NCBI RefSeq assembly: GCF_017316185.1
Contig: NZ_JAFLVX010000018.1
Coordinates: 142,014-206,013 of the forward strand
Source: Candidatus Vagococcus giribetii
Lineage (GTDB): Bacteria; Bacillota; Bacilli; Lactobacillales; Vagococcaceae
Reading direction: 5' to 3'
DNA length: 64,000 nt
The translations under genes were made by a program, and so were the position numbers. Positions 44,916-53,708 of this stretch are shown piece by piece. Each line of letters opens with the position of its first letter. Positions within the stretch are counted from its first letter, which is position 1. The notes under the pieces were generated by a model that did no database searches, was not told the DNA's origin, and saw only the letters and a list, made by a program, of their open reading frames with translations.

Positions 44916-45557
44916 TTATTCAAAAAATACTTCTGATGTGTGAGTCACATCTCCTGAACTAGTCGTACCATCTTCACTAGGTACACCTTCTTGATTATCT
45001 GTTTTAGGCGCTTCTTCTTGTTTTCGAATTGGTTTTTTACGCTCAATTTTCGGATGAATGATTTGGTTCACTTCATTAATAACTTCCTCATAACCACCTT
45101 CTAATTGATTAAAGCTATAACGACCTAATTCTTTACCATTCTCAACAACTATAAAGGTGTTTTTATCCTTGATACCTAGATTTTTAATCACTTTTGAGCT
45201 GTCGTAAATTGGTTGGTAAATATAGACTGTTTTTGGCAAGCCTTCAATAGTTGATTTCTCGTTAAACATCTTTTTAATATCATTAAATCCTTTATTATCT
45301 ACTGGATCGACAATTCCGATAATGACTTGCTCTTTACTTGTCATTAATTTGGTTAGCTCATCTTCCTGAATACTCTTAAATTGCTTATTTTTATATGTTG
45401 TTTTAGCAACTGATTCAATTTGTTGTTCTCTAATCGTGCCTCGGTACACCGCAATAAACAGATTCATTGTAATGATTGCTATCAGTATGGCAATCAAACA
45501 TCCGATTACTTTTTTATTTTTTAGAAGGACTAAAAGTTCATCTAATAGGTTACTCAT
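44916..45557 (-). CDS. Membrane-anchored protein with thioredoxin-like region, no CxxC
   Basis: This is a 213-residue protein with a short cytoplasmic N-terminus, one membrane span (about 17-40) and an extracytoplasmic part. The pattern VIIGIVDPVDNKGFNDIKKMF...TVYIYQPIYDSSKVIKNLGIKDKNTFIVVENGKELGRYSF resembles a thioredoxin-fold sheet with the usual cis-proline-side strand, but there is no cysteine pair, so redox activity is unlikely. The C-terminal 45 residues are low-complexity. It is divergent from mapZ. Function unknown. Confidence 0.55.
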   Translation of the reverse strand: MSNLLDELLVLLKNKKVIGCLIAILIAIITMNLFIAVYRGTIREQQIESVAKTTYKNKQFKSIQEDELTKLMTSKEQVIIGIVDPVDNKGFNDIKKMFNEKSTIEGLPKTVYIYQPIYDSSKVIKNLGIKDKNTFIVVENGKELGRYSFNQLEGGYEEVINEVNQIIHPKIERKKPIRKQEEAPKTDNQEGVPSEDGTTSSGDVTHTSEVFFE

Positions 45558-45697
45558 TTCAAAACCACCTTAACTTCTTAATGGACCAATTATAACCTAA
45601 AAGCAATTAATTGAGAATAGAAAGTCTAGGATATTCTTAAATCAACAGTCTTCAGACCTTTTCCTCTATATTTTTAAGGCTAATTAGTATATAATGT

Positions 45698-45703
45698 TAT
45701 AAT
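45698..45703 (+). promoter_or_regulatory. Extended -10 promoter of mapZ
   Basis: TATAAT preceded by TGt, with a second TATAAT 8 bp upstream (45690-45695). About 38 bp separate it from the TTG start at 45742. Confidence 0.55.
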
Positions 45704-45741
45704 TGTAAAGCAATCAAAAAATGATTAGGAGTGTACTTATT

Positions 45742-47400
45742 TTGACAAAAGAACTTAACAAATGTCCTAATTGTGGTCATCAATTTAAAGATGGGGAAGA
45801 ATATTGCCCTAATTGTGATCTGTTTATTCCAGTTAGTGATCAAACAGATGCTGATAACACTTTCGATCCAAACCAAACTAAACAATTTAAGACATTTAAA
45901 GAAATAGAAACCACAAAAAACGAAACAGAGCAACCGACTGAATCTTTATTCAAGCATCGTAATATCAAAGCTGATAGCATCGATGAGTCTGAGGAAAAGC
46001 CAGTTAGTCAACCTGAGACGACTATTGAAGAAGTTCCTAGTGAACCAGTCGTTGAAACACCTTCTGAAAAAGAAGATATCACTACTTCTGAAAAAACACC
46101 TGACACAGAAATGGTAGAGGACAAAGAGCTATCAGTTGAATCTGAGGAAACAATTGATTTAGATGCTACTGTACCTTTAGATTTTGATGAAGAAGACTTA
46201 GCTAATGAGCCGATACCTTCTACTCAAACAATTGAGCCTACAACACCTAAGGAAGACGACATTGAAGGAAGTGTCTCTAAACCATTAGAAACAAGTATTT
46301 CTTCTCGTCAAACTACAAATGAGCCTAAAAAGAAAACAACACGAAATGCTGTTATTGGCTTATCTGCTGCTGCACTTCTAGCTATTGGCGGCTTTACTGT
46401 TTACTCGTCTCAGCAAAAAAAGGCTGTTGAAAAAGATCGAGTCGCATTAGTTGATACAACAAAAAATGCAATTGATTCCCTCTTCTCTTCTAAAGATCAA
46501 GTCTTTTTAAAAGATGATTTATCTAAAGCTGATTTTGACTTAGCTAGTAAAGATTTAGAAAAGTTAAAAGGAAAAGAAGGATATGACCAACTTAAAGAAA
46601 GCTATGACGAAGCAGAAGCTAAGTTTAATAAGCAACAAGGGTTAAACGACTTATTTAAATCTCCTATTATAAAGGGGAAAACTCTTGAATCTGATGTTTA
46701 TGTTAAAAATAGCGATAATATATCATTAACACGAATTGAAGAAGAAAAAGATGGTTTCGATATCCTGTTTAACAAAGCTTTTGATGAAGCAAAAAAACAG
46801 AAAGATGCTTTGAAAAAAGTAGAAGATAAAATAGTTGTCGTCTATAAAGATGATTCTGTTGTTAAATCAGCTACTCGTGAACAGTTAGACGAAGCACAAG
46901 CTCTTGTTAAAGAGATACCTGATGAAGAGGTCCAAAAAGAATTTTTAGCTGAGTTGAAAAAAGTTGATACTTTTATAGCTGAATCTGAGAAAAGTAAAAA
47001 AGAAGCTGAGGCTCTTGCGCTAGAAGCACAACAAAATGCGACACCTCCTGCTACTCAAAACAATACGAACACTCAAGGTAATACACAATACAACAACCCA
47101 GGCACTAATAACCGTTGGGGAAATCGTCAAGATGCTGTGATTGATTACAACGATCCAGCATGGGCTTGGAACCCAGGTATTCAAGAAAAAGTTATGACTG
47201 AAGTTATTAACCGTGGCTATGTTGTTGAAGGTGGCTATACTTTAGTTCCTAAATATATTGAAAATGGTGAAGGTTACTATGATTTATATGCAACAACCAA
47301 TTCAAAAATCTTCCCAAAAAGTAAACCTGAGGAGTTTCCTCTTTATGTTGTCACAATCAATGTAAAAACTGGTTGGTTTAAAGGAAATGGCCCTAACTAA
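45742..47400 (+). CDS. mapZ: Division-site positioning protein MapZ (LocZ), with N-terminal zinc ribbon
   Basis: MapZ marks the cell equator and guides FtsZ in ovoid Lactobacillales. This 552-residue protein has a zinc ribbon (Cys8, Cys11, Cys22, Cys25), a long acidic cytoplasmic region, one membrane span (about 203-222), a helical extracellular domain (about 225-330 and beyond) and a Gln/Asn-rich linker. The C-terminal domain (about 465-552: DPAWAWNPGIQEKVMTEVINRGYVVEGGYTL...GEGYYDLYAT...KTGWFKGNG) matches pneumococcal MapZ. I choose TTG 45742, 8 bases after TTAGGAGTG; ATG 45721 lies before that site. Terminator follows. Confidence 0.88.
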   Translation: MTKELNKCPNCGHQFKDGEEYCPNCDLFIPVSDQTDADNTFDPNQTKQFKTFKEIETTKNETEQPTESLFKHRNIKADSIDESEEKPVSQPETTIEEVPSEPVVETPSEKEDITTSEKTPDTEMVEDKELSVESEETIDLDATVPLDFDEEDLANEPIPSTQTIEPTTPKEDDIEGSVSKPLETSISSRQTTNEPKKKTTRNAVIGLSAAALLAIGGFTVYSSQQKKAVEKDRVALVDTTKNAIDSLFSSKDQVFLKDDLSKADFDLASKDLEKLKGKEGYDQLKESYDEAEAKFNKQQGLNDLFKSPIIKGKTLESDVYVKNSDNISLTRIEEEKDGFDILFNKAFDEAKKQKDALKKVEDKIVVVYKDDSVVKSATREQLDEAQALVKEIPDEEVQKEFLAELKKVDTFIAESEKSKKEAEALALEAQQNATPPATQNNTNTQGNTQYNNPGTNNRWGNRQDAVIDYNDPAWAWNPGIQEKVMTEVINRGYVVEGGYTLVPKYIENGEGYYDLYATTNSKIFPKSKPEEFPLYVVTINVKTGWFKGNGPN

Positions 47401-47410
47401 AATCTTGCAG

Positions 47411-47440
47411 AGACCAACCCCTTTGCGGTTGGTCTTTTTG
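47411..47440 (+). terminator. Terminator of mapZ
   Basis: AGACCAACC / GGTTGGTCT stem, CCTTTGC-type loop, TTTTTG tail. Confidence 0.88.
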
Positions 47441-47472
47441 TTTGAATTGATTAAATAAAAGGAGGCTATTTT

Positions 47473-49182
47473 ATGTCTTTTGATGGTATATTTACTCACT
47501 TGATGACTAAGGAACTTAACGCTACCTTATCTGGTGGACGTATTTCCAAAATTCATCAACCCTACGAAAATGAGTTAATGCTTGTTATTAGAAGTAGCGG
47601 AAAGAACCACACACTTTTACTTTCTGCTCACCCAACTTATGCTCGTGTTCAAATTACTGATATTCAGTACAAAAACCCACAAACACCACCTAACTTTTGT
47701 ATGGTCATGAGAAAGCATTTAGATGGCAGTATTCTAGAGCGTGTGGAGCAACTAACAAATGACCGTGTCATGAATTTCTTTTTCACTAGTCGTAATGAAT
47801 TAGGTGATTTAGAAAACATTGTTTTATCCGTTGAGCTTATGGGGAGACACAGTAATGTTATTCTATATAACGAAGCGACAAACAAAATTATTGATGCGAT
47901 TAAACATGTTGGCATTAGTGTTAACTCCTATCGTACCATTTTACCTGGAGCTACTTACATTGCCCCACCCCAACAAAACACGTTGAATCCTTTTGATGTT
48001 AAGGTAGAAAAACTATTCGAATTAGTAAAAACAGCTGAGACCTTTGATGCCTCTTTTATCCAATCTCATTTTCAAGGATTTGGTAAAGATACGGCTAGAG
48101 AGTTGGCTTTCCAATTAGATAAACATCCAAAAGAAAAAATAAACACTTGGTTAGCTTTTTTCACTTGCTTAACCACAAATACTCGACCAACCTTGAGTAC
48201 TTATGACAATAAGTCTTTCTTCACACCTATTCCTTTTGATAGTTTGGGTGAGGAACACGTTCATTTTGACAATTTAAGTCATCTTCTTGATGCTTTTTAC
48301 GAAGGGAAAGCAGAACGTGATCGCGTGAAGCAACAAGCAGGTGAACTCATTAGAAAAGTTAAGAACGATCAAATAAAAATAAGCAACAAAATCAAAAAGT
48401 TAGAAAAATCTTTAGTAGATGCTGATCATGCAGAAATTTTTCGCATTAAGGGTGAGCTCTTAACAACTTTCTTACATGAAGTTCCACGCGGGGCTAAAGA
48501 AGTGACTTTGGCTAATTACTATGAGGAGAATCAAGATATTGTGATTTCCCTAAACGAAGCCCTCTCACCTAACCAAAATGCTCAGAAATACTTTCAACGT
48601 TATCAAAAGCTCAAAAACAGTGTCAAAATTGTGAAGGAGCAATTAGAAAAAGCAAAATACGAATTACTCTACTTACAATCTGTAGAAGATCAACTCACTC
48701 TAGCTTCACCTAAAGATATTGATGTCATTCGTGAGGAATTACTTGCCGAAAAATATGTTAAAGATAAACAGAAAAGCAAAAAGTCTAAACCTGTTAAAAG
48801 TAAGCCTGAAACTTTTTATTCTTCTAAAGGCGTCACCATTTTAGTTGGTAAAAATAATTTACAAAATGATCAGTTAACACTTAAAACAGCTAGTAAAACT
48901 GATATTTGGTTACATGCTAAAGATATCCCTGGCTCACATGTGATTATTAAAGAGTCTAATCCTGACAATGACACGTTACTAGAAGCAGCTCAACTTGCAG
49001 CTTACTATTCTAAGTACCGACTGTCTTCTCAAGTACCTGTAGATTACGTGCATGTGAAACATGTCAAAAAACCAAACGGCTCAAAACCCGGTTATGTTAT
49101 TTATGAAAATCAACAAACTCTTTTTGTGACACCTGAAAAAGAGATAATCGAAAATGCATTATTAAATGGAGGTCAATTATGA
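47473..49182 (+). CDS. rqcH: Ribosome quality control factor RqcH (NFACT/FbpA family)
   Basis: RqcH binds stalled 50S subunits and adds alanine tails that mark broken nascent chains. The 569 residues show the NFACT-N domain (MSFDGIFTHLMTKELNATLSGGRISKIHQPYENELMLVIR, ELMGRHSNVIL), helical hairpin and coiled-coil middle, and the C-terminal NFACT-R domain with DIWLHAKDIPGSHVIIK and HVKKPNGSKPGYVIYENQQTLFVTP. It was formerly called fibronectin-binding protein. AAAGGAGG precedes the ATG. The next gene overlaps by 4 bp. Confidence 0.94.
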   Translation: MSFDGIFTHLMTKELNATLSGGRISKIHQPYENELMLVIRSSGKNHTLLLSAHPTYARVQITDIQYKNPQTPPNFCMVMRKHLDGSILERVEQLTNDRVMNFFFTSRNELGDLENIVLSVELMGRHSNVILYNEATNKIIDAIKHVGISVNSYRTILPGATYIAPPQQNTLNPFDVKVEKLFELVKTAETFDASFIQSHFQGFGKDTARELAFQLDKHPKEKINTWLAFFTCLTTNTRPTLSTYDNKSFFTPIPFDSLGEEHVHFDNLSHLLDAFYEGKAERDRVKQQAGELIRKVKNDQIKISNKIKKLEKSLVDADHAEIFRIKGELLTTFLHEVPRGAKEVTLANYYEENQDIVISLNEALSPNQNAQKYFQRYQKLKNSVKIVKEQLEKAKYELLYLQSVEDQLTLASPKDIDVIREELLAEKYVKDKQKSKKSKPVKSKPETFYSSKGVTILVGKNNLQNDQLTLKTASKTDIWLHAKDIPGSHVIIKESNPDNDTLLEAAQLAAYYSKYRLSSQVPVDYVHVKHVKKPNGSKPGYVIYENQQTLFVTPEKEIIENALLNGGQL

Positions 49183-50375
49183 GATTTAGAGAAGCATTAC
49201 TCATATTTTTAGGAATTAGTCTGTTAGCATTTGGTATTAGTTATTTTATCTACCGTTGGATTTTTAAGAAAGATTTGAAAAACTGGAAAATCAATGTTTC
49301 CATGATAGTTGTGTCACTTATTGGTTTAACCATGTTTTTACCTCAAACAATTACCTTTGTTAAAGAAAAAAAAGGCATTGTTAACCATGCAAACATTCAG
49401 TACGTCAGTGCTAAAAAAGTCGTTAGTTATGCCAACTCGAGAGATCGTTTATTATTACCAACTGCTTATGACACAATCGAAAATACCCACCCTTCTATTG
49501 TTCATTTCCCTAAAGAATGGAATGGATATAAATATTGGATGGGAATCACAGCTTATCCTAAGGGAGACGCCACTTATGAAAATCCACATGTGTTTAAATC
49601 AAATGATTTAATTACTTGGATACCTGATGAGCATAATCCTTTAGATGAGCCAAAATCAGCTAAATACAACGGTAAAACACCTTTACAATATGATTCAGAT
49701 ACCAATATCATTTATAACGAAGAGGAAGACCGCTTAGAGCTATACTGGCGTTATGTAGATGATATTTCTGGTGGCGTTACTATTTACCGTATTGATTCAA
49801 AAGACGGTAAAACTTGGTCAGATAAAACAGTCATTCATCAAGCAAACAGACAAAAAGGCGACTGGATTTCCCCTGCTTTCATTAAAGATGAAAATGGCTA
49901 CCAAGTATGGTACGTTGCTAATGGTTTTAGAATTTGGCACCGAACTAGTAAAGATGGTCTAAAATGGAGTAAACCAACTGAAGTTAAAATGAAGTATTCA
50001 AATTCTGACAGCATGCATCACTGGCATTTAGATGTGCAAAAAACAGATTTAGGCTATGAAACAGTCGTATCAGGATTTGAATCTAAAGGTAAAATTCAAT
50101 TGTCACAAAGACACGTGATGAATCTTTACTACTCAAAATCAAGCGATGGAACAAACTGGGATGAACTAACACCGATTATCTTCCCTTCAAAAGAGAAAAA
50201 TCAATTTGATGGTAAAGGACTTTATAAAAGTGCTTTAATGAAAGAAAACGGTAAGTATTATGTCTTTTATAGTGGTATTGGCTTTGATGATACAAGAGGT
50301 ATCGGACTAGCATATGGAAAAGATATCTTTAATCTAAAAGGATTAAATTATTCTGATACGTCAGATTTACATTAA
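49179..50375 (+). CDS. Membrane-anchored beta-propeller protein, glycosidase-like
   Basis: Two membrane segments (about 5-25 and 38-58) are followed by an extracytoplasmic domain of some 330 residues. Repeated units with HPSIVHFPKEWNGYKYWMGITAY, ENPHVFKSNDLITWIP, WISPAFIKDENGYQVWYVANGFRIWHRTSKDGLKWS and SALMKENGKYYVFYSGIGFDDTRGIGLAYG resemble the five-bladed propellers of GH32/43/62-like glycosidases. Catalytic residues could not be assigned. Its ATGA overlap with rqcH suggests coupled translation. Likely role: wall or exopolysaccharide glycan binding or cleavage. Confidence 0.7.
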   Translation: MRFREALLIFLGISLLAFGISYFIYRWIFKKDLKNWKINVSMIVVSLIGLTMFLPQTITFVKEKKGIVNHANIQYVSAKKVVSYANSRDRLLLPTAYDTIENTHPSIVHFPKEWNGYKYWMGITAYPKGDATYENPHVFKSNDLITWIPDEHNPLDEPKSAKYNGKTPLQYDSDTNIIYNEEEDRLELYWRYVDDISGGVTIYRIDSKDGKTWSDKTVIHQANRQKGDWISPAFIKDENGYQVWYVANGFRIWHRTSKDGLKWSKPTEVKMKYSNSDSMHHWHLDVQKTDLGYETVVSGFESKGKIQLSQRHVMNLYYSKSSDGTNWDELTPIIFPSKEKNQFDGKGLYKSALMKENGKYYVFYSGIGFDDTRGIGLAYGKDIFNLKGLNYSDTSDLH

Positions 50376-50379
50376 TGAA

Positions 50380-50420
50380 TAAAAAGCGACTAAAAATAAG
50401 ATTTTTTAGTCGCTTTTTTT
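50380..50420 (+). terminator. Terminator after the rqcH unit
   Basis: AAAAAGCGACTAAAAA / TTTTTTAGTCGCTTTTT stem with a 5-base loop. Confidence 0.88.
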
Positions 50421-50512
50421 ATGGTTCTTTCACAAATATTTAATGTGTCATATCAAATACTTATGTTGTTTTAATCTAACGCTCATTTGAGACTTATTTT
50501 CTTTTTTTTTAA

Positions 50513-50541
50513 TTGTCACAGTCATTGAAAATCTTTATCAT
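50513..50541 (+). promoter_or_regulatory. Promoter of the amino acid permease gene
   Basis: TTGTCA (50513-50518), 17-bp spacer, TATCAT (50536-50541), 32 bp before the ATG. Confidence 0.65.
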
Positions 50542-50573
50542 AGAAAGGTATTGAAAATTTAAGGAGTGATAAA

Positions 50574-52007
50574 ATGAGTGATTCAAAGCAACTTAGATGG
50601 TACAACGTGGCCATCATTGCCTTTGTATCAGTTTGGGGACTAGGAAACGTTGTTAATAACTATGCAACACAAGGTTTATCCGTAATTGTGTCATGGGTAT
50701 TAATTATGATTTTTTACTTTGTTCCCTATGCGTTAATCGTTGGTCAATTAGGTTCAACGTTTAAGGACAGTACTGGTGGGGTTAGTAGTTGGGTAAAAAA
50801 TACGACTACTAAAAGAATTGGTTACTTTGCGGCATGGACTTATTGGGTAGTACATATCCCTTACCTAGCGCAAAAACCACAAGGAATCTTGATTTCTATA
50901 AGCTGGATTTTTAAACAAAATGGTGATTTCATCAATACAGTAAGTGCAACTACTATTGCCATGATTTGTTTAGTTATCTTCTTATTCTTCTTATGGATTT
51001 CTTCAAAAGGGTTAACAACTCTTAAACGTATCGGTGGAATAGCCGGAACAGCCATGTTTATTATGTCATTATTATTCATTTTACTAGCTGTATCTGCTCC
51101 CGCTATTACAGGCGCTACATTTGCTACACCAGATATGGGAAACATCAAATCATATCTACCGAAGTTTGACTTTGCCTATTTCACAACGATTTCTATGTTA
51201 GTGTTCGCTGTTGGTGGAGCTGAAAAAATTTCACCTTATGTTAACGAAACAAAAAATGCCTCTAAGGAATTCCCTAAAGGTATGTTAGTTTTAGCTATTA
51301 TGATCGCTGTTTGTGCGATTTTAGGTTCATTCTCTATGGGAATGCTATTCGATAGCAACAATATTCCAAACGATTTAATGGCCAATGGTGCTTATGAAGC
51401 ATTTGGTAAATTAGGTGCTTATTACAACGTTGGTAACTTATTTGTTATTATTTATGCAATTGCTCAAATGCTTGCTCAAATTTCAGCTTTGGCCTTCTCA
51501 ATTGATGCGCCATTAAAAATATTATTGGCTGACTCTGACAAAGAATTTATTCCAGAAAGCTTCTCTAAAGCTAACGACAAAGGAACACCCGTTAAAGGTT
51601 ATATTTTAACAGGTATCTTAGTAAGTGTCTTAATCATCGTTCCTGCATTAGGAATCGAAAACATGAACGAGAACTACAAATGGTTACTTAACCTAAACTC
51701 AATCGTTATGCCTTTGCGTTATCTATGGGTATTCTTTGCTTACATGATGGTTAACAAAATGCATAAAGAGTTCCATTCAGATTACAAATTCATCAAAAAT
51801 CCAAAAATTGGATACATTGTTGGTTTATGGTGTTTCTTATTTACTGCTTTTGCTTGTATTTTAGGTGCAGTTCCTAAAGTACCTTACGCAGAAAATCCAA
51901 AAGCATTTATTTTCCAATTAGCAATGAATATTATTACGCCAATCGTCTTAATTAGTTTAGGAGCTATTTTCCCTTACTTTGCAAGAAGAGCGCAAAAAAA
52001 AGCTTAA
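50574..52007 (+). CDS. APC family amino acid permease (YjeM-like)
   Basis: This 477-residue integral membrane protein has about twelve spans. The opening WYNVAIIAFVSVWGLGNVVNNYATQG and the helix-6 region VFAVGGAEKISPYVNETKNASKEFPKGML are typical of the glutamate/GABA-antiporter-like branch of the amino acid-polyamine-organocation family, with closest resemblance to YjeM. The substrate is not known. AAGGAGTG lies 7 bases before the ATG. It is monocistronic with promoter and terminator visible. Confidence 0.87.
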   Translation: MSDSKQLRWYNVAIIAFVSVWGLGNVVNNYATQGLSVIVSWVLIMIFYFVPYALIVGQLGSTFKDSTGGVSSWVKNTTTKRIGYFAAWTYWVVHIPYLAQKPQGILISISWIFKQNGDFINTVSATTIAMICLVIFLFFLWISSKGLTTLKRIGGIAGTAMFIMSLLFILLAVSAPAITGATFATPDMGNIKSYLPKFDFAYFTTISMLVFAVGGAEKISPYVNETKNASKEFPKGMLVLAIMIAVCAILGSFSMGMLFDSNNIPNDLMANGAYEAFGKLGAYYNVGNLFVIIYAIAQMLAQISALAFSIDAPLKILLADSDKEFIPESFSKANDKGTPVKGYILTGILVSVLIIVPALGIENMNENYKWLLNLNSIVMPLRYLWVFFAYMMVNKMHKEFHSDYKFIKNPKIGYIVGLWCFLFTAFACILGAVPKVPYAENPKAFIFQLAMNIITPIVLISLGAIFPYFARRAQKKA

Positions 52008-52012
52008 TTTAT

Positions 52013-52048
52013 AACAGGTTATCTAATGAAAGATAACCTGTTTTTTTT
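52013..52048 (+). terminator. Terminator of the permease gene
   Basis: Perfect AACAGGTTATCT / AGATAACCTGTT stem with a 6-base loop and T8. Confidence 0.9.
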
Positions 52049-52071
52049 ACATATTCCCTATTTGAGAGCAC

Positions 52072-52102
52072 AAAAAAAGCTAGAGACTAATCTCTAGCTT
52101 TT
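52072..52102 (-). terminator. Terminator of the cold shock gene
   Basis: AAAAGCTAGAGA / TCTCTAGCTTTT with CTAA loop; T7 on the minus strand. Confidence 0.85.
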
Positions 52103-52118
52103 GAAAACTTAAATAAAA

Positions 52119-52319
52119 TTAAGCTTTTTCAATGTTTGTTGCTTGAAGTCCACGTTGTCCTTCTTCTACGTCGAAAGTAACAGCTTGTCCTTCTTCTAAA
52201 GTTTTGAATCCTTCACCTTGGATAGCTGAGAAGTGTGCGAATACGTCTGTACCGTCTTCTTGAGTGATAAATCCAAATCCTTTTTCTGCGTTAAACCATT
52301 TTACTGTACCGTTAGCCAT
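52119..52319 (-). CDS. csp: Cold shock protein (CspA family)
   Basis: This is a 66-residue single-stranded nucleic acid-binding beta barrel. RNP1 (KGFGFITQ) and RNP2 (VFAHFSAI) are both present and all aromatic contacts are intact. It begins [16 protein letters not shown], the usual start. A strong TAGGAGGA site precedes the ATG, and an upstream arm can mask it. It probably acts as an RNA chaperone in cold or growth adaptation. Confidence 0.96.
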   Translation of the reverse strand: MANGTVKWFNAEKGFGFITQEDGTDVFAHFSAIQGEGFKTLEEGQAVTFDVEEGQRGLQATNIEKA

Positions 52320-52328
52320 GTGCTTTTC

Positions 52329-52386
52329 CTCCTATTGCGCATCTATGTACGCGTATTATTGCAATAAATGTGATGCTTAATAGGAG
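52329..52386 (-). promoter_or_regulatory. SD-masking arms in the csp 5' leader
   Basis: On the minus strand CTCCTATT (52379-52386) is perfectly complementary to AATAGGAG (52329-52336), which contains the csp ribosome site; the intervening 42 bases contain a further short ATTGC/GCAAT stem. This could form a temperature-responsive leader. Confidence 0.55.
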
Positions 52387-52506
52387 AACTATATATATAA
52401 ATAGATATTTCCCTAATTTCGAATCCAATTACTACAAAAACTATTTTAACATACCTAGCAAGGGACTACAATCCTTTTATAACATATATTTAATATAATT
52501 TTGAGT

Positions 52507-53136
52507 TTACATCATGATGTTATTTATTTTTTTAATAAACTGCTCTTTTCCGTAAAAATCTTGCCTTAATAATTCTGGGAAAATGTCTTCAAAAAAGTAA
52601 GTAACTGATGGACGATGTGAGAAGGTCTGTATGGTTTTAACAGATTCAATGAACATTGCCATATAGACTTCCTCTGGATTACTTTTAACAATTTCTTCAA
52701 ATGATTCATATAGTAGGTCTACTTTGTCTGCAATCGCTAATAATTCCCCTTCGACTGTATGATCTTTACCTTCAAACAGACGTCTGCGATAAATCTCTTG
52801 AAAGTCTGCCGGAATCTCTTGCGTGATAAACTCTTCTGTCATTTTTTCTTCAACAGTCTGCAACATGCCTCTTAATTCTTTACTTGCATATTTTACAGGG
52901 GTCTTGATATCGCCGATGAACCGTTCCGTATAGTCATGATTTAGAGCTTTTTCATACAAAGACTTCCAATCAATCTCTGTACCACTCAGCTCCTCAATAT
53001 CCCCTAATACTTGAGCGATAGAAGCCACACGATAAGAATGGGCTGCCACTGTGTGTTCTGTGTACTTAAAGAAACCAGGTGCTCGTGTAATTTTTTCTAA
53101 ATTATTCAATCCTAAAATAAATTCATTTAATCCCAT
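52507..53136 (-). CDS. HD-domain hydrolase (YfbR/HDDC2-like)
   Basis: This 209-residue cytoplasmic metal-dependent phosphohydrolase shows the HD signature: first histidine in AAHSYRVASIAQ, HD pair in KALNHDYTERFIGDI, and closing aspartate in AIADKVDLLYESFEE. YfbR-type members are 5'-deoxynucleotidases; that activity is possible here but not proved. It follows psiE's stop by 53 bp on the same strand order (psiE upstream). No terminator is obvious at its end. Confidence 0.82.
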   Translation of the reverse strand: MGLNEFILGLNNLEKITRAPGFFKYTEHTVAAHSYRVASIAQVLGDIEELSGTEIDWKSLYEKALNHDYTERFIGDIKTPVKYASKELRGMLQTVEEKMTEEFITQEIPADFQEIYRRRLFEGKDHTVEGELLAIADKVDLLYESFEEIVKSNPEEVYMAMFIESVKTIQTFSHRPSVTYFFEDIFPELLRQDFYGKEQFIKKINNIMM

Positions 53137-53189
53137 ATAATCACCCCTAGACTTTTTACAATCATACTCATCTAGGTTAAGGGTGTCAA

Positions 53190-53603
53190 CTATTTAACTT
53201 GTTTTCCACGTTTAAGTTCTTTTTCTTTAATTAATTCAATAACAAACAACACAACAACTAAAACAAGTATAGCTATTGTTAAAAAGAGTGTTTGTAGCCC
53301 ATTGTTATGGATAACTAAAAGTTGTCTTAAAATCGCCGTGATACTAATGATGACTAAGTACTTGATTGGAATATTATGAGTATCCTCAATGTATTTAATA
53401 ATCATTACAATAAACTCAAACAGCATAAAGAAACCGAGGATAAAGTCAGATATTTCAGCCATCGAGCCTTTTAACTCTGATCCGATGATTAATTGAAAAA
53501 CCTCTAATAGATCTCTTGCCATGTAAATCAAAATAAGTATAGCCAGAATAAATAAAAAGAAGTTAACTATTTTATAAAGCCAATTCTTGCAAGTTTCAAA
53601 CAT
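53190..53603 (-). CDS. psiE: PsiE family membrane protein
   Basis: This 137-residue protein has four hydrophobic segments and the PsiE motif pattern (FQLIIGSELKGSMAEISDFILGFFMLFEFIVMIIKYIEDTHNIPIKYLVIISITAILRQLLV). In E. coli PsiE is induced by phosphate starvation, but its function is unknown. GAAGGGGCG gives a ribosome site. No Pho-box could be recognised in the 93 bp upstream. Confidence 0.85.
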   Translation of the reverse strand: MFETCKNWLYKIVNFFLFILAILILIYMARDLLEVFQLIIGSELKGSMAEISDFILGFFMLFEFIVMIIKYIEDTHNIPIKYLVIISITAILRQLLVIHNNGLQTLFLTIAILVLVVVLFVIELIKEKELKRGKQVK

Positions 53604-53678
53604 AACGCCCCTTCTTTCATAAAAAAATGTAAGTTAATCATAGCGATTCACATTTTTTATGTCAATTTTTTTCACATA

Positions 53679-53708
53679 AAAAAGCCATGAATATCTTCAT
53701 GACTTTTG
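53679..53708 (-). terminator. Terminator of the glycogen operon
   Basis: AAGTCATGAA / TTCATGGCTT-type stem with a 4-base loop, T6 on the minus strand. It overlaps the last codons of the amylase gene. Confidence 0.8.
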
